A stretch of DNA of 64,000 nucleotides from Ovis canadensis (GCF_042477335.2 NC_091247.1:6718501-6782500); one strand, 5' to 3'. Shown: positions 1 through 19,742, counted from the stretch's first letter. The notes: generated from the sequence alone by a model not told the origin. A program made the numbers and translations.

Positions 1-511
1 TGTCGGACCAGGCAAGAGGGCAGAGATTCTTCACACTGTTTATAATAGCTGATAGCTAACTTAAAACTTACGAATTTTTTTATTTCTGGAATTTTCTATT
101 TAATACTTTTGGACCATAGATAAAACTGACACTGTGAAAAGTGAAACCACAGCTAAGGGTGGGGGGGAACTACTGTATTTTCAATTCATGATATTGTGGG
201 TATTCATCCACATTGTGGGTAATCGTTCCCCCCAAAACCTTTTTAATAGCTGCATAATATTCCACCAGATATACATACCATAATTTAACTTACCCCCTCT
301 ATTTTGGGATCTGTAGGTCATTGTGCCAAATTTCACCACCAAATAAGGCTGCAGTAGTATTTTCCTACACTTGTCTTTAGCTTCATTTTCCGTGAAGGCA
401 AAATCTTAGAAATGAGGTTTCTAAGCCAAGATGACTTTGTAGGAAAGTGTACCACTGAGGTGAACACTGCCCCCATCTCTAGCATCTAGAGCGTCTCTCT
501 CGCTCTCTTAT

Positions 512-685
512 TTTTTCATAACATTTATTTATTTGGCTGCACCAGGTCTTAATTGTGGCTCATGGGATCTTCGGTCTTCTTTGAAGCACGCAAACTCTTA
601 GTTGCTGCATGTGGGATAATTCCCCGACCAGGGCCCCTGCATTGAGAGTGCAGAGTCTTAGCCACTAGACCACAGGGGAAGTCCC
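512..685 (-). repeat. CHR-type tRNA-derived SINE
   Basis: Begins with a T-rich tail, has a degenerate B-box-like core, and ends in the diagnostic ccacaggggaagtccc. An imperfect 13-bp flanking duplication (486-498 and 685-697) supports retroposition. It lies in a C9orf78 intron. Confidence 0.75.
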
Positions 686-878
686 TAGGGTGTCTCTTGA
701 TCCCTGTTATTCTTGTAGGTGTTTCCATCTGACTTTGGTTTCCACTCCTCAAATCTTAACCCCACACTAATATTGCAGACTTCCTGAATGTTTCTTCAGA
801 CTTCCTAAATGTTTCTCCTTGTCTCTGAACTGTGCCATTTTTCTCTCTCTCTCTCCTCTGCTTTTTGGTTATTCTCAG

Positions 879-930
879 TGCTGTTGCCCTGCTGGTGGGA
901 GAGAAGGTACAAGAGGAGACCACTCTAGTG
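879..930 (+). CDS. C9orf78: C9orf78 coding exon (first in window)
   Basis: The acceptor is ttctcag and the donor is GTGAGT. The first base completes a Ser codon begun in the previous, unseen exon. The exon then reads AVALLVGEKVQEETTLV and ends on a codon boundary. Confidence 0.88.
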
Positions 931-3900
931 GTGAGTTGTGGGACCCTCTCTGGGCAGTGGGAAGATGTGACTGCTCTTCAGTGGGTGATTGAGTTTTCTT
1001 TAAGAACAAAACATTCCGCTGCAAATTACACAGATGCTGCTTCTCCGCTGTTTGCTTTCTGCAGGATGATCCCTTTCAGATGAAGACAGGCGGGATGGTG
1101 GACATGAAGAAACTAAAGGAAAGGGGCAAAGATAAGTACGTGCAAAACAGGCTCAGATACAAACTCACCTGCACCGCCTGCCTGGGTTTGTGCTCCTCCA
1201 GGGAGCTGGCACCTGCTGCAGCTTTTATATGGCTTGAAGTACCCTTTGTGCTCTGTAAAGAGTATGTTGTTTAAAAGCAAAAGAAAGTCTTCAAAAGTTA
1301 ACTTAGTGTGATGTACGTAGGCACCTCTTGTAAAGATGCATTGTATATTGTCTTTCAAACCCATGTGGAAGTTATTTTTCTTTTTCAGGAAAAACATAGA
1401 AACACAATTACCAAAATAATACAAGCAATGCAAAAGTGAAAAATAAATATATCTACTCACTACCCTTGAAGTTTCTCCAGAGGCCGTCAGTGTGCTTGCA
1501 TATATTCCTGGAGTTCCTTCTGTTTACGTGTTATATACGTATCTTATTTTTTTCCAACTGTGGACAGATGTTGTACATTTCATTGCATACTTGTTTTATT
1601 CATGTAGCATCATATTCAGCCTCATTTATCTGTGACTCTAAGGCTCTCCTTCACTGTTTTATTTTTTGTAGGATCAGCGAAGAGGAAGACCTCCATCTGG
1701 GGACATCATTTTCTGCAGAAACCAACCGACGGGATGAGGATGCCGACATGTAGGTGTCAGTCTTTTCAGCAGTGAGCGATTGGGGGTGGGCTCCAGCCAG
1801 ATAGTGTCTAAGACATTTAGTCACAGATGACGTTTCTAATCTTATCCAAAAACAGCAAATATGATCTCTCTTGTGTCCCTGGTCCCCCTTACTCCACCAC
1901 CTCAGGCTTGAGAACTTTGAAAACCTCAAGAATTCTTTAGGAACGTGGTTCTTAGAATTTTTAGATTCCTTGGCTAGTAATATTCCCATCCCATCCCCTA
2001 AAGAAAATTGCAGGGAGAAACACTGGACTTGCCCATTTTTCATTTTGCCACCAAGGCTGTTAAATAAAAACTGCCATCAAAGAAACTTACACATGATGTG
2101 GCGGGACAGGACCTCATTATATAGATTGGTGCTTTAAATTGAAAACTTCTGGCTTGATTTAAAAACTGAAAAGTTATTTTTATTTTTCTCACTTCTCCAT
2201 GGAATGAGGACAACTTCATCATCACCCATCATGGCTCTGGGCCAGGGTTGGAGCAGTCCTCCCTCTCCCTGAGGCCTGCGGGTATCTCGTTTCAGGATGA
2301 AGTACATTGAGACAGAGCTGAAGAAGCGGAAAGGGATCGTGGAACACGAGGAACAGAAAGTCAAACCAAAGAATGCAGAGGATTGCCTTTATGAGCTGCC
2401 GGAAAACATCCGGGTTTCCTCAGCAAAGAAGACGGAGGAGATGCTGTCTAACCAGATGCTGAGCGGCATCCCTGAGGTGGACCTCGGCATTGAGTGAGTT
2501 TCAGACTCACGGTCGCGCCTCTCTCCCTCCCCTAGGCAGAAGGGCTAGCTCTCTGCTTTCCAGGTAACAGTTAAGGGGGCTGTTTCTTAACTTGTCTCCT
2601 TGGAAACCTACAGATACAAACTTACCCTCTCTGGCCTGCCGACATGGTTGCTGCCCAGAGTTTCTTTGGGTTGATCAGAGGAGTTAAAGACACAGGGAAC
2701 TGTCGCTACCAAAAACAAAAGTATTTGTTTTATTTTATGAAGTAGAGGGATACTTTTTTTCTGTTTTCTCTTTTATATTTACTTATTTATTTGGCTGCTT
2801 CGGGTCTTAGTTGCAGCATTTTGGATCTTTTCATTGTGACGTGCTGGCTTCTCTCTAGTTGTGGTGTGCGGGCTTACCATGGCATGTGGAATCTTAGTTT
2901 CCCAACCAGGGATCAAACCCACGTCCCCTGCACTGGAAGGTGGATTCTTAACCACTGGACCTCCGGGGAAGCCCTGAAAGTGTTCTTGTTTAGCCTTTGT
3001 TCACAGCTCTTCCAGTCGGTGCTTGTAGCGCCTGCTCTCTTCAGCAGGAGTGGTGATAAGGTTCACCCACCCGGTGATCCTCCTTTCATTCTAACTACAA
3101 AGCGTCCGCTCTAAAAGGGGACTTTCGTGGAGGAAATACAGGGTCAGAATCTTCTTCAGGTGTGGTAGAAAGTTGGGAGACATCTGAGTTCTCACCTTCT
3201 TGCTGGCCTCACTGGCTTTGAGCCTTAGGGTGTTCACCAGTTCACCTGACCTCTGGCTCAGTTTCCCCTCGATCAGAAGAGAGTAAATCCTGCATCTCCG
3301 ATGCTGTGAGAGTGCCATGATACTCTGGCCGCAGGGGAGTTGGTAAACTGTAGAGAGCTATGCCCTGAGAAAGATGACATCCTTATGCAGCTGAGCGGGG
3401 AGGGGTGCTTCAAGCCCCTCCAGTCAGTTCCATCTGCGGCCTGTAGTGGCAGAACTCTAACCGTGGAGTGACCTCTCTCCCCCCACAGTGCGAAAATAAA
3501 AAACATCATTTCCACGGAGGACGCCAAGGCCCGTCTGCTGGCTGAGCAGCAGAACAAGAAGAAAGACAGCGAGACCTCCTTCGTGCCCACCAACATGGCT
3601 GTGAACTACGTGCAGCACAACCGATGTGAGCACCGCGTGGCCAGGGGGGCGGCTCCACCCTGCACCACTGGGTTGAGGTCCCTGGGTCCCGCTGTTCTGT
3701 CTGACACACCCCCTGGTCTCTTTCGGTCCAGTTTACCATGAGGAGCTCAATGCTCCCATACGGAGAAACAAAGAGGAGCCCAAAGCCCGACCCTTGCGCG
3801 TGGGGGACACAGAGAAGCCGGAGCCTGAGCGTGAGTACAGCAGGGGCCTTGGGGCCACTGAGGGCAGCCGTGGCCAAGGGTCGGTGGAGGCAGGGAGGGG

Positions 3901-6027
3901 CAGCGCTTGGGCTTTGGGGCCAAGGCATCTGGGTTCTAGTTCTTTCTCCAGACCATGGTTGTGTGCCATCCCCTTTCCAAGCCTCAGTTTCCTCACCTTT
4001 AAAATGGGGTAATACAATGTACCACTGGGGGTTGCTCTAAGGATTCAATGGGCTATCAAATGTAACAGAGACTCAGAAAACTTGAATAAGCAAAAACAAA
4101 AGCTACTCATGATTTCACCACCCAAAGAAGGCCACAGTTAACATTTTTTGTTTTTAATATTTATTTTATTGAAGCATCGTTTCTTTTCAGTGTTGCATTA
4201 ATTTCCACTGTATAGCAAAGTGAGCCAGTTACACGTACATATGTGTGTTCTTTTTCATGGTTTTTTTGTTATGGTTTATTGCAGGATATTGAGTATAGTT
4301 CTCCATGCTGTACAATAGATCCTTTTTTTCCCTGAACTATACAGTGGGTTCTTTTTATTTATTTTTCAGTTGTAATATAATTGCCTCCCACTGCTGTGTT
4401 AGTTTCTGGTACACACAACATTGTTACATCGTGTTAACCCTCAGTATTCTCGGGGGACCGGTTCCAGGACCTGCTGCCGACACCAGAGTCTGTGGATGCT
4501 CAAGCTCGAGTTCCACAGTCAGCCCTCGGTGCCCACGGCTGCCAACCTACAGCGATTGCAAATGCAGCACTGCACAGCCTGGGGTTGGTTGGTGAAACCA
4601 TGGATACCGAGAGCCAACTCTGTACCCTTCCCGACTTTTAAAAAAAACACACGTATATTGTATACATACTTAATAGGATATCACCGCTCTTCAGTGTCCG
4701 TCCACTGCCTGTTTCTTCGTGACAGTAAATGACATTTCCCTTTCAGTGGGCACACCACGTTCTGCTGTGCAGGTGGACATCCTTTAGTCTAATTGCCTCC
4801 CCCTGGCGAGACACTCGGGCTGTTGCCCACGTTTCCCTATGTAATGATGATCGTCCTTGACTCTGTCATGTCCTTAACGCTGCCTTCTGAGAACTCGACA
4901 AAATGATCCTCTGGAAGCGTGATGCTGATGTGTTCTCCCACCAGCCGCATCCAGCAGTGCCCTTCCCCACGTGCTCTTAGCACCAAGCAGTGTCATCTTT
5001 TTCATCGACAATGGGACAATTCTTAGGAAATGCTACATTTGCTGAGACTTCTCTGGTTCTTCCTTCCTACTTCAGAAATTATTTCCTGTAACACTTTGGC
5101 CGAGTAGTCTTTGATTCCCAGAGTTTCCTGTTATTAATATCTGTTAAACAGAGATTTTAGATGCACCAGATTTGGGTTCAACGCTTAGCTTCCTGTCACT
5201 TTCTGAGTGACCTTGAGCAAGTCAGCTAACCTCTCTGAGGAGAGATGGTAACGTGCCCCTGCCGGGATTTCTGGGCAGGTGAAAGGAAGTCATGTCTAAA
5301 AGTACTTGTGCCATGCCTGACACCTAGTCACACTCTCAGTGCAGTTAAGAGTTTGCTGAATTTGTTATTGTTCATTTGCTGAGTAACGTCCGACTCTTTG
5401 TGACTCTAATGGACTGAAGAATATCAGGCTTCCCTGTCCTTTGCTATCTCCTGGAGTTTGTTCAAACTCATGTCCATTCAGTCAATGATGTTACCTAAAA
5501 ATCTCATCCTTTGTCACCTTCTTCTCCTCCTGCCCTCTGTCTTTCCCAACATCAGGGTCTTTTCCAGTGAGTCAGCTCTTTACATCAGGTGGCCAAAGTA
5601 TTGGAGCTTCAGCTTCAGCATCAATCCCTCCAATGAATATTCAGGATTGACTTCCTTTAGGATTGACTGGTTTGATCTCTTTGCAGTGCAAGGGACTCTG
5701 CTGTTCACCTGGTCTAACACTAAAGTCAGCATATTGCAGCTGGCACCTGACCCCACCATGCTTGTTGCTCAGTAACACGTACTTACTGAGGCCCTCCTAT
5801 GTTCCTGTTGACTAGGGCAGGCATTAGGGCGCCTCTCGAGAGTGAGACACAGGTATGGTTGACCTAGCCTGTGCAAAGCTAAGCCTATCAGTGGCTTCTA
5901 GCATGGTAAACAGCTTTTCCTCTTTTCCTTCTCAGGGTCCCCTCCCAACCGCAAGCGTCCTGCTAATGAGAAGGCCACGGATGATTATCATTACGAGAAG
6001 TTCAAGAAGATGAACAGGCGGTACTGA
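879..6027 (+). CDS. C9orf78: C9orf78 homologue (HCA59/TLS1-like splicing factor), 3' part, seven exons
   Basis: Seven exons join in frame: 879-930, 1065-1135, 1672-1749, 2296-2493, 3489-3625, 3732-3830, 5936-6027. All internal introns have GT donors and AG acceptors. They encode about 241 residues. The human protein is 289 aa, so about 48 N-terminal residues lie in exons left of the window. The product is hydrophilic, charged and mostly disordered, with no membrane segment, and ends FKKMNRRY followed by TGA. Recognisable stretches include VALLVGEKVQEETT, KKLKERGKDK, EETELKKRK-type charged helices (KYIETELKKRKGIVEHEEQK region split over exons) and PPNRKRPANEKATDDYHYEK. Known family: nuclear TLS1/C9orf78 proteins bind the BRR2/SNRNP200-PRPF8 part of the spliceosome and influence splice-site choice; the fission yeast homologue Tls1 affects splicing and heterochromatin. 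The gene runs head-to-tail with TOR1A, as expected from human synteny. Identification is by protein similarity I recognise; exon junctions were fixed by reading frame. Confidence 0.95.
1065..1135 (+). CDS. C9orf78: C9orf78 coding exon
   Basis: The acceptor is ctgcag and the donor is GTACGT. The exon reads DDPFQMKTGGMVDMKKLKER and GKD, ending with two bases of the next Lys codon. Confidence 0.9.
1672..1749 (+). CDS. C9orf78: C9orf78 coding exon
   Basis: The acceptor is ttttgtag and the donor is GTAGGT. The exon encodes an acidic stretch, ISEEEDLHLGTSFSAETNRR then DEDAD, and ends with two bases of a Met codon. Confidence 0.9.
2296..2493 (+). CDS. C9orf78: C9orf78 coding exon (largest in window)
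   Basis: The acceptor is tttcag and the donor is GTGAGT. This 198-nt exon encodes MKYIETELKKRKGIVEHEEQ through LSGIPEVDLGI, the most conserved core of the family. The next intron holds a CHR SINE. Confidence 0.93.
2769..2976 (-). repeat. CHR-type SINE in C9orf78 intron
   Basis: T-rich start, ttggctgctt and gggtcttag segments, gaaacccacgtcccctgc-like core, and terminal ggacctccggggaagccc. Confidence 0.8.
3489..3625 (+). CDS. C9orf78: C9orf78 coding exon
   Basis: The acceptor is ccccacag and the donor is GTGAGC. The exon encodes AKIKNIISTEDAKARLLAEQ through NMAVNYVQHNR. Confidence 0.92.
3732..3830 (+). CDS. C9orf78: C9orf78 coding exon
   Basis: The acceptor is ggtccag and the donor is GTGAGT. 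The exon encodes YHEELNAPIRRNKEEPKARP through EKPEPE. The intron before it is only 106 bp. Confidence 0.92.
3905..4085 (+). repeat. MIR-like old SINE
   Basis: Contains the MIR core pattern: cctcagtttcctcacc followed by aaaatggggtaata. Confidence 0.55.
4143..4437 (-). repeat. L1 3'-end fragment
   Basis: Minus-strand L1 tail text: gtatagcaaagtgagccagt, ggatattgagtatagttctc and gctgtacaatagatcc. Confidence 0.75.
4438..4630. mobile_element. MER2/Tigger-like DNA transposon fragment
   Basis: Contains the typical cggggaccggttccaggacc, gtctgtggatgctcaag and agtcagccctcggtgcccac text of MER2-type mariner/Tigger non-autonomous elements. Internally deleted. Confidence 0.55.
5165..5345 (+). repeat. MIR-like old SINE
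   Basis: The pattern gagtgaccttgagcaagtca then ctaacctctctgagg matches the MIR core. Confidence 0.55.
5370..5705 (-). mobile_element. BovB LINE 3' fragment
   Basis: Minus-strand BovB 3' end; recognisable text includes ggtggccaaagtattggagc and ccaatgaatattcaggattg. It lies in the last C9orf78 intron. Confidence 0.85.
5936..6027 (+). CDS. C9orf78: C9orf78 terminal coding exon and stop
   Basis: A pyrimidine-rich acceptor (cttctcag) precedes the C-terminal RSPPNRKRPANEKATDDYHY then EKFKKMNRRY and TGA at 6025-6027. A 2.1-kb intron made largely of old repeats precedes it. Confidence 0.93.
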
Positions 6028-6290
6028 GGGAGGCTAAATGGGGAGAGGTGCAGCATGGGGTATAAGTAACTGTTGTCCACTCCCTTTGTCCCCATGATAA
6101 AAGATCTCCTGGACAGAAGCCTGCTCATTGGCTAGCAGATGGCTCCCAAAACAGACTCTGTCAGTCCCACTGCTTACCTGTGGGATTTTCAGGCATTGAA
6201 TTTGTAACCTTTTGAAACAATGTGTAGTTTTCATTTGGGGGCAAACTAGTCTTGTGAGCATTATTAAATCTTGTTTCTAAATATGTTGAC
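6028..6290 (+). other. C9orf78: C9orf78 3' UTR with ATTAAA poly(A) signal
   Basis: A short 3' UTR follows the TGA. An ATTAAA hexamer lies at 6263-6268, followed by T-rich sequence suited to cleavage and polyadenylation. The exact cleavage point is inferred. Confidence 0.65.
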
Positions 6291-6789
6291 TTTCTCTTAG
6301 TATTTGCCTTGGGTCAGGAGGAAACAGCTCTGTGTTTCAGGGTAAGATAATATCCTTTAGATTGGGCCTTCATTATAATACATGCAGTCGTTGTCTCTTG
6401 TTTTCAAATATCTGGAGTGAGATTCGGAAATGCCTCCTTCACTTTTTACAGTGGATCCAGCTGAAAGTAAGATCAAAGGAACACTAGTATTTTCTGACTT
6501 TTACAGTTATGTTTCTTTTTATTAAAAAAAGAAAAAGTGATCTCTATCATTTTAAGCATCTAAATATTAAATATGAAATGGATCCCGCCTTATTTGTTCT
6601 GCGTCGTCTTGCACCAGCAGTGACTCAGATCATGTGTTCTGGGGTTGGGCAGCTCAGAAGCCGAGCTCAGCCCCTGAGAGGGTTCTCTCCTTTGGCATGG
6701 GCTCCAGACTTGGAGCTGTCCGGTTGGTGCCACTAGTGGTGTCGCTTTCTGTGAGGCAGGTACACAGGCTGTGATGAGAGAACAGGTTG

Positions 6790-7075
6790 GTTGGCCCCTG
6801 GGCTGATTTAAGTCAGGTATCGTGTGGTTAGTGACATTTGGCTTTGGAGTCGGATCTGAGTCCTGCTCTCAGCTTCTTTATTAAATCCTTGGACACGTCC
6901 ATTTGCCTTGCAGCCTGTTTTCTCATCTGTAAGAGATTTCCTTTTCTTCCCCTTCACTCAGATGCAAGGTCAGTGAAGGCAGGATTCACCAGCACCTCAT
7001 TTTTTTTTTTCTTTAATCTCCAGGATCTAGTCCATAGGAGATCCTCAAAATTATGAATGAATGAATGAGAGGAAG
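6790..7075 (+). repeat. MIR/L2-like remnant
   Basis: Has MIR-like gttttctcatctgtaa followed by L2-like gtcagtgaaggcaggattca and a gaatgaatgaatga tail. Intergenic between C9orf78 and TOR1A. Confidence 0.45.
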
Positions 7076-7288
7076 TAACTGTTACCTGGGAGAGACCTGA
7101 CCAACACTACCTTATCCAGGTGAGGAAGGTCAACATCAGCAGTCATAAATCATGTTGATTATAGTACCTATGATATGATGGTATAAAAAGAGTATCTCTG
7201 TAAAGTATATTCCTCGCCCAAACCCATAACTCCAATCTAATCATAAGAAGACCATCAAATTCCAATAGTTGAGGATCCTACAAAAGAT

Positions 7289-7490
7289 CAGGGCTTTCCT
7301 AGGTGGCTCAATGGTAAAGAATCCCCCTTCCAAAACAGGAGGCATGAGTTGGATCCCTGGCTGGGGGGAATCCCCTGGAGACGGAAATGGCAACCCACTC
7401 CAGTATTCTTGCCTGGGAAATCCCATGGACGGAGGAGCCTGGCTTGGGGTCGCAAAAAAAAAAAAGCGCAACTGAACGGCTAAACAACAA
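7289..7490 (+). repeat. Bov-tA SINE
   Basis: Starts gggctttcctaggtggctca, contains ccactccagtattcttgcct and an A-run at the position usually reading cgcaaagagtcg. Confidence 0.85.
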
Positions 7491-7499
7491 GGAAATAAA

Positions 7500-7715
7500 A
7501 AACTTTAATTACAATATCTCAACATGGGCTCATTAATTTTAACAAATGTAAACACGACTGAAGCTACTTAGCAGCAGCAGCAACATAACTAACGACAGCA
7601 ACAATAAAACCTACTAATGTAAGATGTAAATAATCGAGGAAACTGCGTGCGAGGGTGTGGTAATATGGAACCTCTCTGTACTCTCCTCTCAACTTTTCTA
7701 TAAACGTAAGTAAGT
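7500..7715 (+). repeat. Old L1 3'-end-like fragment
   Basis: ggaacctctctgtactctcc and caacttttctataaac resemble an L1 3' end also seen near 37.9 kb. Confidence 0.4.
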
Positions 7716-7911
7716 AAAGTCGCTCAGTCGTGTCCGACTCTTTGCGACCCCATGGACAGTAGCCTACCAGGCTCCTCTGTCCGTGGGATTCTCCAGGCGA
7801 GAGTACTGGAGTGCGTTGCCATTTCCTGCGCCAGGGGATCTTCCAGACCTAGGGATCGAACCCGGGTCTCCCGCATTGCAGGCAGACCGTCTGAGCCACC
7901 AGGGAAGCCCA
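7716..7911 (-). repeat. Bov-tA SINE immediately upstream of TOR1A promoter
   Basis: Minus-oriented full-length element from cgctcagtcgtgtccgactc to gccaccagggaagccc. It ends about 110 bp before the CpG island. Confidence 0.9.
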
Positions 7912-8162
7912 TGCAAAACTGTTCCCCAAAAGCAAGTTTTACTAAAAAGAGGGAAAAAAAAAAACCATTGGCTCCTCCAACCACCCCAGCGCCTAAAGTA
8001 GGAAAGGGCTTTGCCCTTCACAAAGATGGCGGCCGCCGGCGTCGGAGGCGATCCGCCCCTTTGAAGAATGGCGGCGCCGGCGGGAGGAACCGGAAGCGCG
8101 GTCTGGTGGCGGCGCCGGTCGGCGGTAGGCGCGAGAACCGGCGGGGCGGCGCGGGTCCCGGC

Positions 8163-15600
<7,438 letters not shown>

Positions 15601-16450
15601 CGGCGCCAGAGCAGTCCTGGAAGAGAGTGAAATGAATTCTTCCTGTGTGACAGGACAGGCACTTCCCGGGCATTTTTTCATCCAGCAGAACCTACAGGCT
15701 GTCCGTGACGGATGTAGACAGACAGCAGCCCCCAGGGCCTGCAGAGGCGGGGAGGAGCCCGCTCCCAGCCCACCCAAGCCAGGGCTCATGATTTTTTTTT
15801 AAAAAAATCATGTTTTAATTTCAAGTGTTTCTGTTTCAAGGAAGGATGAATCAGTTTTACTGAAAAATGTGATAATTTTTATTTAAAATGGTTTTTAACA
15901 TTGTGAGAAGCTTTTCAGACTCTTAAGTTGTTGACTTGTGTGTGTCTTTTCGTAATTCCCCATCATTACAACGTACACCGTGATGTCACTACTGCATAAA
16001 TGCCCATGCCTGCCACCCTCAGTCTGTCCTCTAGGGTGGCGTGACTGGGGACCGAGGCTGGAGCAGCGAGTCGACCTGTCATGGGATGGCCATCACAAGG
16101 GCGATGAGCCTTAGCAGACAGACACACCCAGGCCCATCACAGATAAGGCCCAAGTGTCCTTCCCAAGAGTGTTCATCACAGTAACACTGTGAACTGTAAC
16201 ACTGTGAATGATCTTAGTAACACTGTGAACAATTTGCTAGAAACAGAATTTCCTGGAAAGAAAAGTGTCTGCAAGCCTATCGCTTGCCTGTCAGTGAGCT
16301 TTGAAAAGGCCCCTCTCTGCTTTCCATTCCTGAATGAGTCATGCACTCAGTGGCAGGTTTTGCCAAATTTTCATAAAAATACGGTTTTTCATATTTTTTT
16401 ACTCATTTTTATCATGTTTAATCAGAACTCCCCAAACCTCTAGGAAAGCT
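15601..16450 (+). other. TOR1A: TOR1A 3' UTR, end uncertain
   Basis: Unique sequence follows the stop. I see no AATAAA or ATTAAA in the next ~850 bases; only weak variants such as CATAAA at 15995-16000. The 3' end is therefore unresolved. From here to 18,000 there is no gene I can support beyond a CHR SINE at 17.5 kb. Confidence 0.4.
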
Positions 16451-17544
16451 TAGCTTCTTCCCCCATGATGCTGAGCACGGTGTTTCTATTTGTTAAATGC
16501 AAATGCTGCCACGTTACAAGGGGATTCGTGAATACATTTTTTTTAAAGTGGGGAAAAAAAAAAAACCACCTCGAGGCCCTACCTTCTGTGCTTGGGCTGA
16601 GTTGAGGCCTCACCCCAGGCACCCCAGGCTGAAATGGGGAGGGGCGTGACAGCCGAGGATCTGGGTGGCTCCGGCTCTGCTCAGTTCCCTGGGGTGTCCG
16701 GAGTCTCGGGTTCACGGAGCTCCCAACTCCCAGCTGTGAAATTCATTCAAGTCTGGAGACCTAGCCCCCACTGAGAAGCCAGGCAGGAGTGAGAGCAGTG
16801 TAGGGGCCTAAATACCTTGCATTGTGCACACACGTGTGCCTACAAGGGCTCTTGTGGGTGTGAGTGAGTGTCTGCAGTGCTCAGGGGCAGTCTTTAGCAG
16901 GCACAGAAAACGGGGGACCCCCTGCCTCAGGGCTACGCACCCAGTACAGGAACTAAGGCCACTCAGGCCCCCTAAGGCGCCCCTGAGCACTGGAGAGTTC
17001 CTGATGTTGCCCTGAAGCTGGCCTGCTGTGTCCCCAGGAGTCACGGATTGGGGCTATCCATTCATCTGAAGTCCCCAGTCCCTGGGAGTCCCTATTAGGG
17101 GACACTGGGGTCCCTTGACTCACCTAGAAAGTTCAGTCTTCCAGATGAGGCTGCGTGGGGACAAGTAGAAGCAGCAGTGGCTTGGGACCCCGATGGAGAG
17201 AGGGCAGGCTCACGGGATGTGCACTTCCAACCTGGAAACGGGGGGAGTGGGTGACCTGGTGGTGAAGAGGGTCTGTTTTCTAGAAAGGGCTCCATCCTTG
17301 GTCCTGGGAAGAGCCAGTGTGAACAAATAACTCACTGAAGAGCCCAGGTTGAGGGATTAAGCTGAGATCTGGTTAATGTAACAAGGATTTCGTTATTTCC
17401 AGGTTCTGGGCAGGAAGACCAGGCAAGCAGGTTTCCTGGTCTGAGCTCGGCCACACTGTAGGTCCAGAATGAAATCACATTTTAGGGCCTCGCTTTCCTG
17501 CCTGCATTAATTTTAGAGCGTATCTGTTTGAAAGAAAGCCAGCT

Positions 17545-17668
17545 TGGGACTTCCCCAGTGATCCAGTGATTAAGACTCTGCCTTCCGGTCAGGGGGTGTG
17601 GCTCTGACCCCGGGTGGGAAACTAAGGGGCCACGTGCCATGGGGTGCAGCCAAAAAATAAAGTAAGAC
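17545..17668 (+). repeat. CHR-type SINE
   Basis: gggacttccccagtgatcca, gattaagactctgccttc and a short A-rich tail. Lies between the TOR1A and TOR1B 3' ends. Confidence 0.8.
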
Positions 17669-18019
17669 CAGCTCTTTCTCGTGCTTACATCCACAAAAAT
17701 TACCTGGGGTGTGACTCATCATCTAATCCAGTTTAACTTTGTACTGAACAGTCTTTAAGGCAAACGATGTGAAGACAGCCAACCAGCATGTCCAGTAAGC
17801 CTAATTCACCCAAGTTATTAAAGAGCCTTTCCTCAGCTCAGAGCTCCCAAATAAACCAGAAAAAAAATCTGCAAGTGGCATCTCATGATAAAATTTAAGC
17901 CTTATTATTTGACATTCAGTAGGTCAGTCCAAGCTCATCTACGTCTTACTTGGGGTGAGGAGGCTGGGCCGTGGGCATCTGTGGCCTTTTCAAGTTACAA
18001 GTCAGTAACAGCACTTCAA

Positions 18020-19500
18020 AGGTAGCCAACACGTCTCGAGTTTATTGCATCACTGTAAACAAGAAATCTTAACTCCTCCTGACCAGAAACCCAAAAGGTT
18101 ATAAAAGAAATTTTAGATCCAACTTGAAGACATGTACTAAAAGTTTCAAGCCTCACCTTGACATTAAAAGACTAAGTGTGATCCTCTATAAGGCACGGCC
18201 ATGCTGTAGGAACATTCATTCTGCCACATCTTATATATATATAAAAGCTGCATATTCTCCTTACGTGTCTTCAGTTGCACTGCAACCACAAGATAGAGCG
18301 ATTCACACTGGCTGGAATCAAAGACTTATTTCCCCAAGGCCAGGGCAGTGCAGCCTGGCACCACCACCATAAAGGACATCATTCTTAGATGACACCCAGG
18401 ACCAGCCAAGACCGTCTGTTTTAAGAGTATCTGATAAAGGAACAGGCAATTATCCCTTCCCATGTTTTAAAATAAGCAATGTTTCGTTTCTCTATTATCT
18501 AAGATTCCCAAGTAAAAACATTATTAAAAACAGCCATATCCTTGAAAACGCAAGCATTTCTAGTGTAGAATACTTTCTCTTTGGCAATGCAAGCTGATCG
18601 TCCAGTTGGCACGTGTCCTCTGTGGAGAAAGATGGGGTTCTGCAGATTTCAAATGGTTCTGTGGAGTCAAGTGAAAAGCTGATCGACATGTAAACTGTAA
18701 CAAACATTCCACCATGGGAACCAAGGACTCAAACTCAAAGCCAACGGCTGCGTTGTGATCCATCTCTAGAGATGAGATGGCTGGTGGGACCCGGAGCCAT
18801 GGCTGAAATTCAGGAGGAGCAGTAGTACCAGAAAGGCTGCGGTCAACACCAAGTGAGAGCTGGAGATGGAATCCCATGACGAGGGTTGGAAACAGCATCA
18901 AAGCCACGGACAGAAGGAGAGGTCCTGCCCGTTCTGCAGGGCCGCAGGGGCCTGGCACGGAGCCCCCACCCCACAAGCAGACGGTTCACCCAGCCGTGTG
19001 CTCGGCCTGGGTTCTCCCGCTGGACAATCTGCACCGGAAGGTGCCACCAATGTTACCTGAGAATACTTCATCTTGGTGAACGTGTTCTGTAGAAGAAAAA
19101 GAACAAGAGCCGAAGAGTGTTTCTGGCAGGTGAAAACCCCAATGCTCCCTGGTTTGCATTAGCCCCTGAACTTCAGTTCAGCTTCTGGGGTGTGGGTACT
19201 GTTGGGTCAGAAAGAGTCCCTGGCCTCTGTTTTCAAGGCACTTCTGTCAAGGTCAGTTAAGTGTGTGGGGGAGGTGGATTTCAAAACTTCATTTCCAACT
19301 GTGATGAACAGCTGCGTTGCCGTCATGTTGCAACACAAGTCCACTCGACAGCGGAGCATCATTTCACAAATCAACCCTTAGATCCCGTGAGTCCACAGGT
19401 GCAAATGTGCAAACCCCGAGGAGGTCTTCAAAGTGCTTCTTCAGGCCAGGCCCCCGGTCTGCTGGGCGCCCGGTCGTGTCTCAGCCCGCCTGCCGAGGGC
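18020..19500 (-). other. TOR1B: TOR1B 3' UTR with AATAAA poly(A) signal
   Basis: About 1.45 kb of unique sequence on the minus strand leads to AATAAA at 18046-18041, followed by GT-rich sequence. It is the only AATAAA I see on that strand in this interval. TOR1A and TOR1B are convergent, so this end faces the TOR1A 3' UTR across roughly 1.6-2 kb. Confidence 0.65.
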
Positions 19501-19742
19501 TCAGTAGAAATCCAGCCGTGACTGCACAGTCTTGCAGCCCTTGTCTGAGTATATTTTCTCGTCCTTCGGGAAGAACGTCATCTCCTCTGCCACTCGGGTG
19601 ATGACGTCTTCATCGATGGCGGAACCGCGGGCCTTCATCTCCGCCCGCACGCACATCTTCACATGTCTGTACTCCAGGGGCAGGAAGGGGATGAAGTAGT
19701 CGATGAGGTTCCGGTCTATCAGGCCGCTGTGCCACAGGCCAC
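19501..19742 (-). CDS. TOR1B: TOR1B exon 5 (C-terminal domain, stop)
   Basis: The acceptor is ttcccag. The exon encodes [50 protein letters not shown] and a TGA at 19503-19501. It is 9 nt shorter than TOR1A exon 5. Confidence 0.95.
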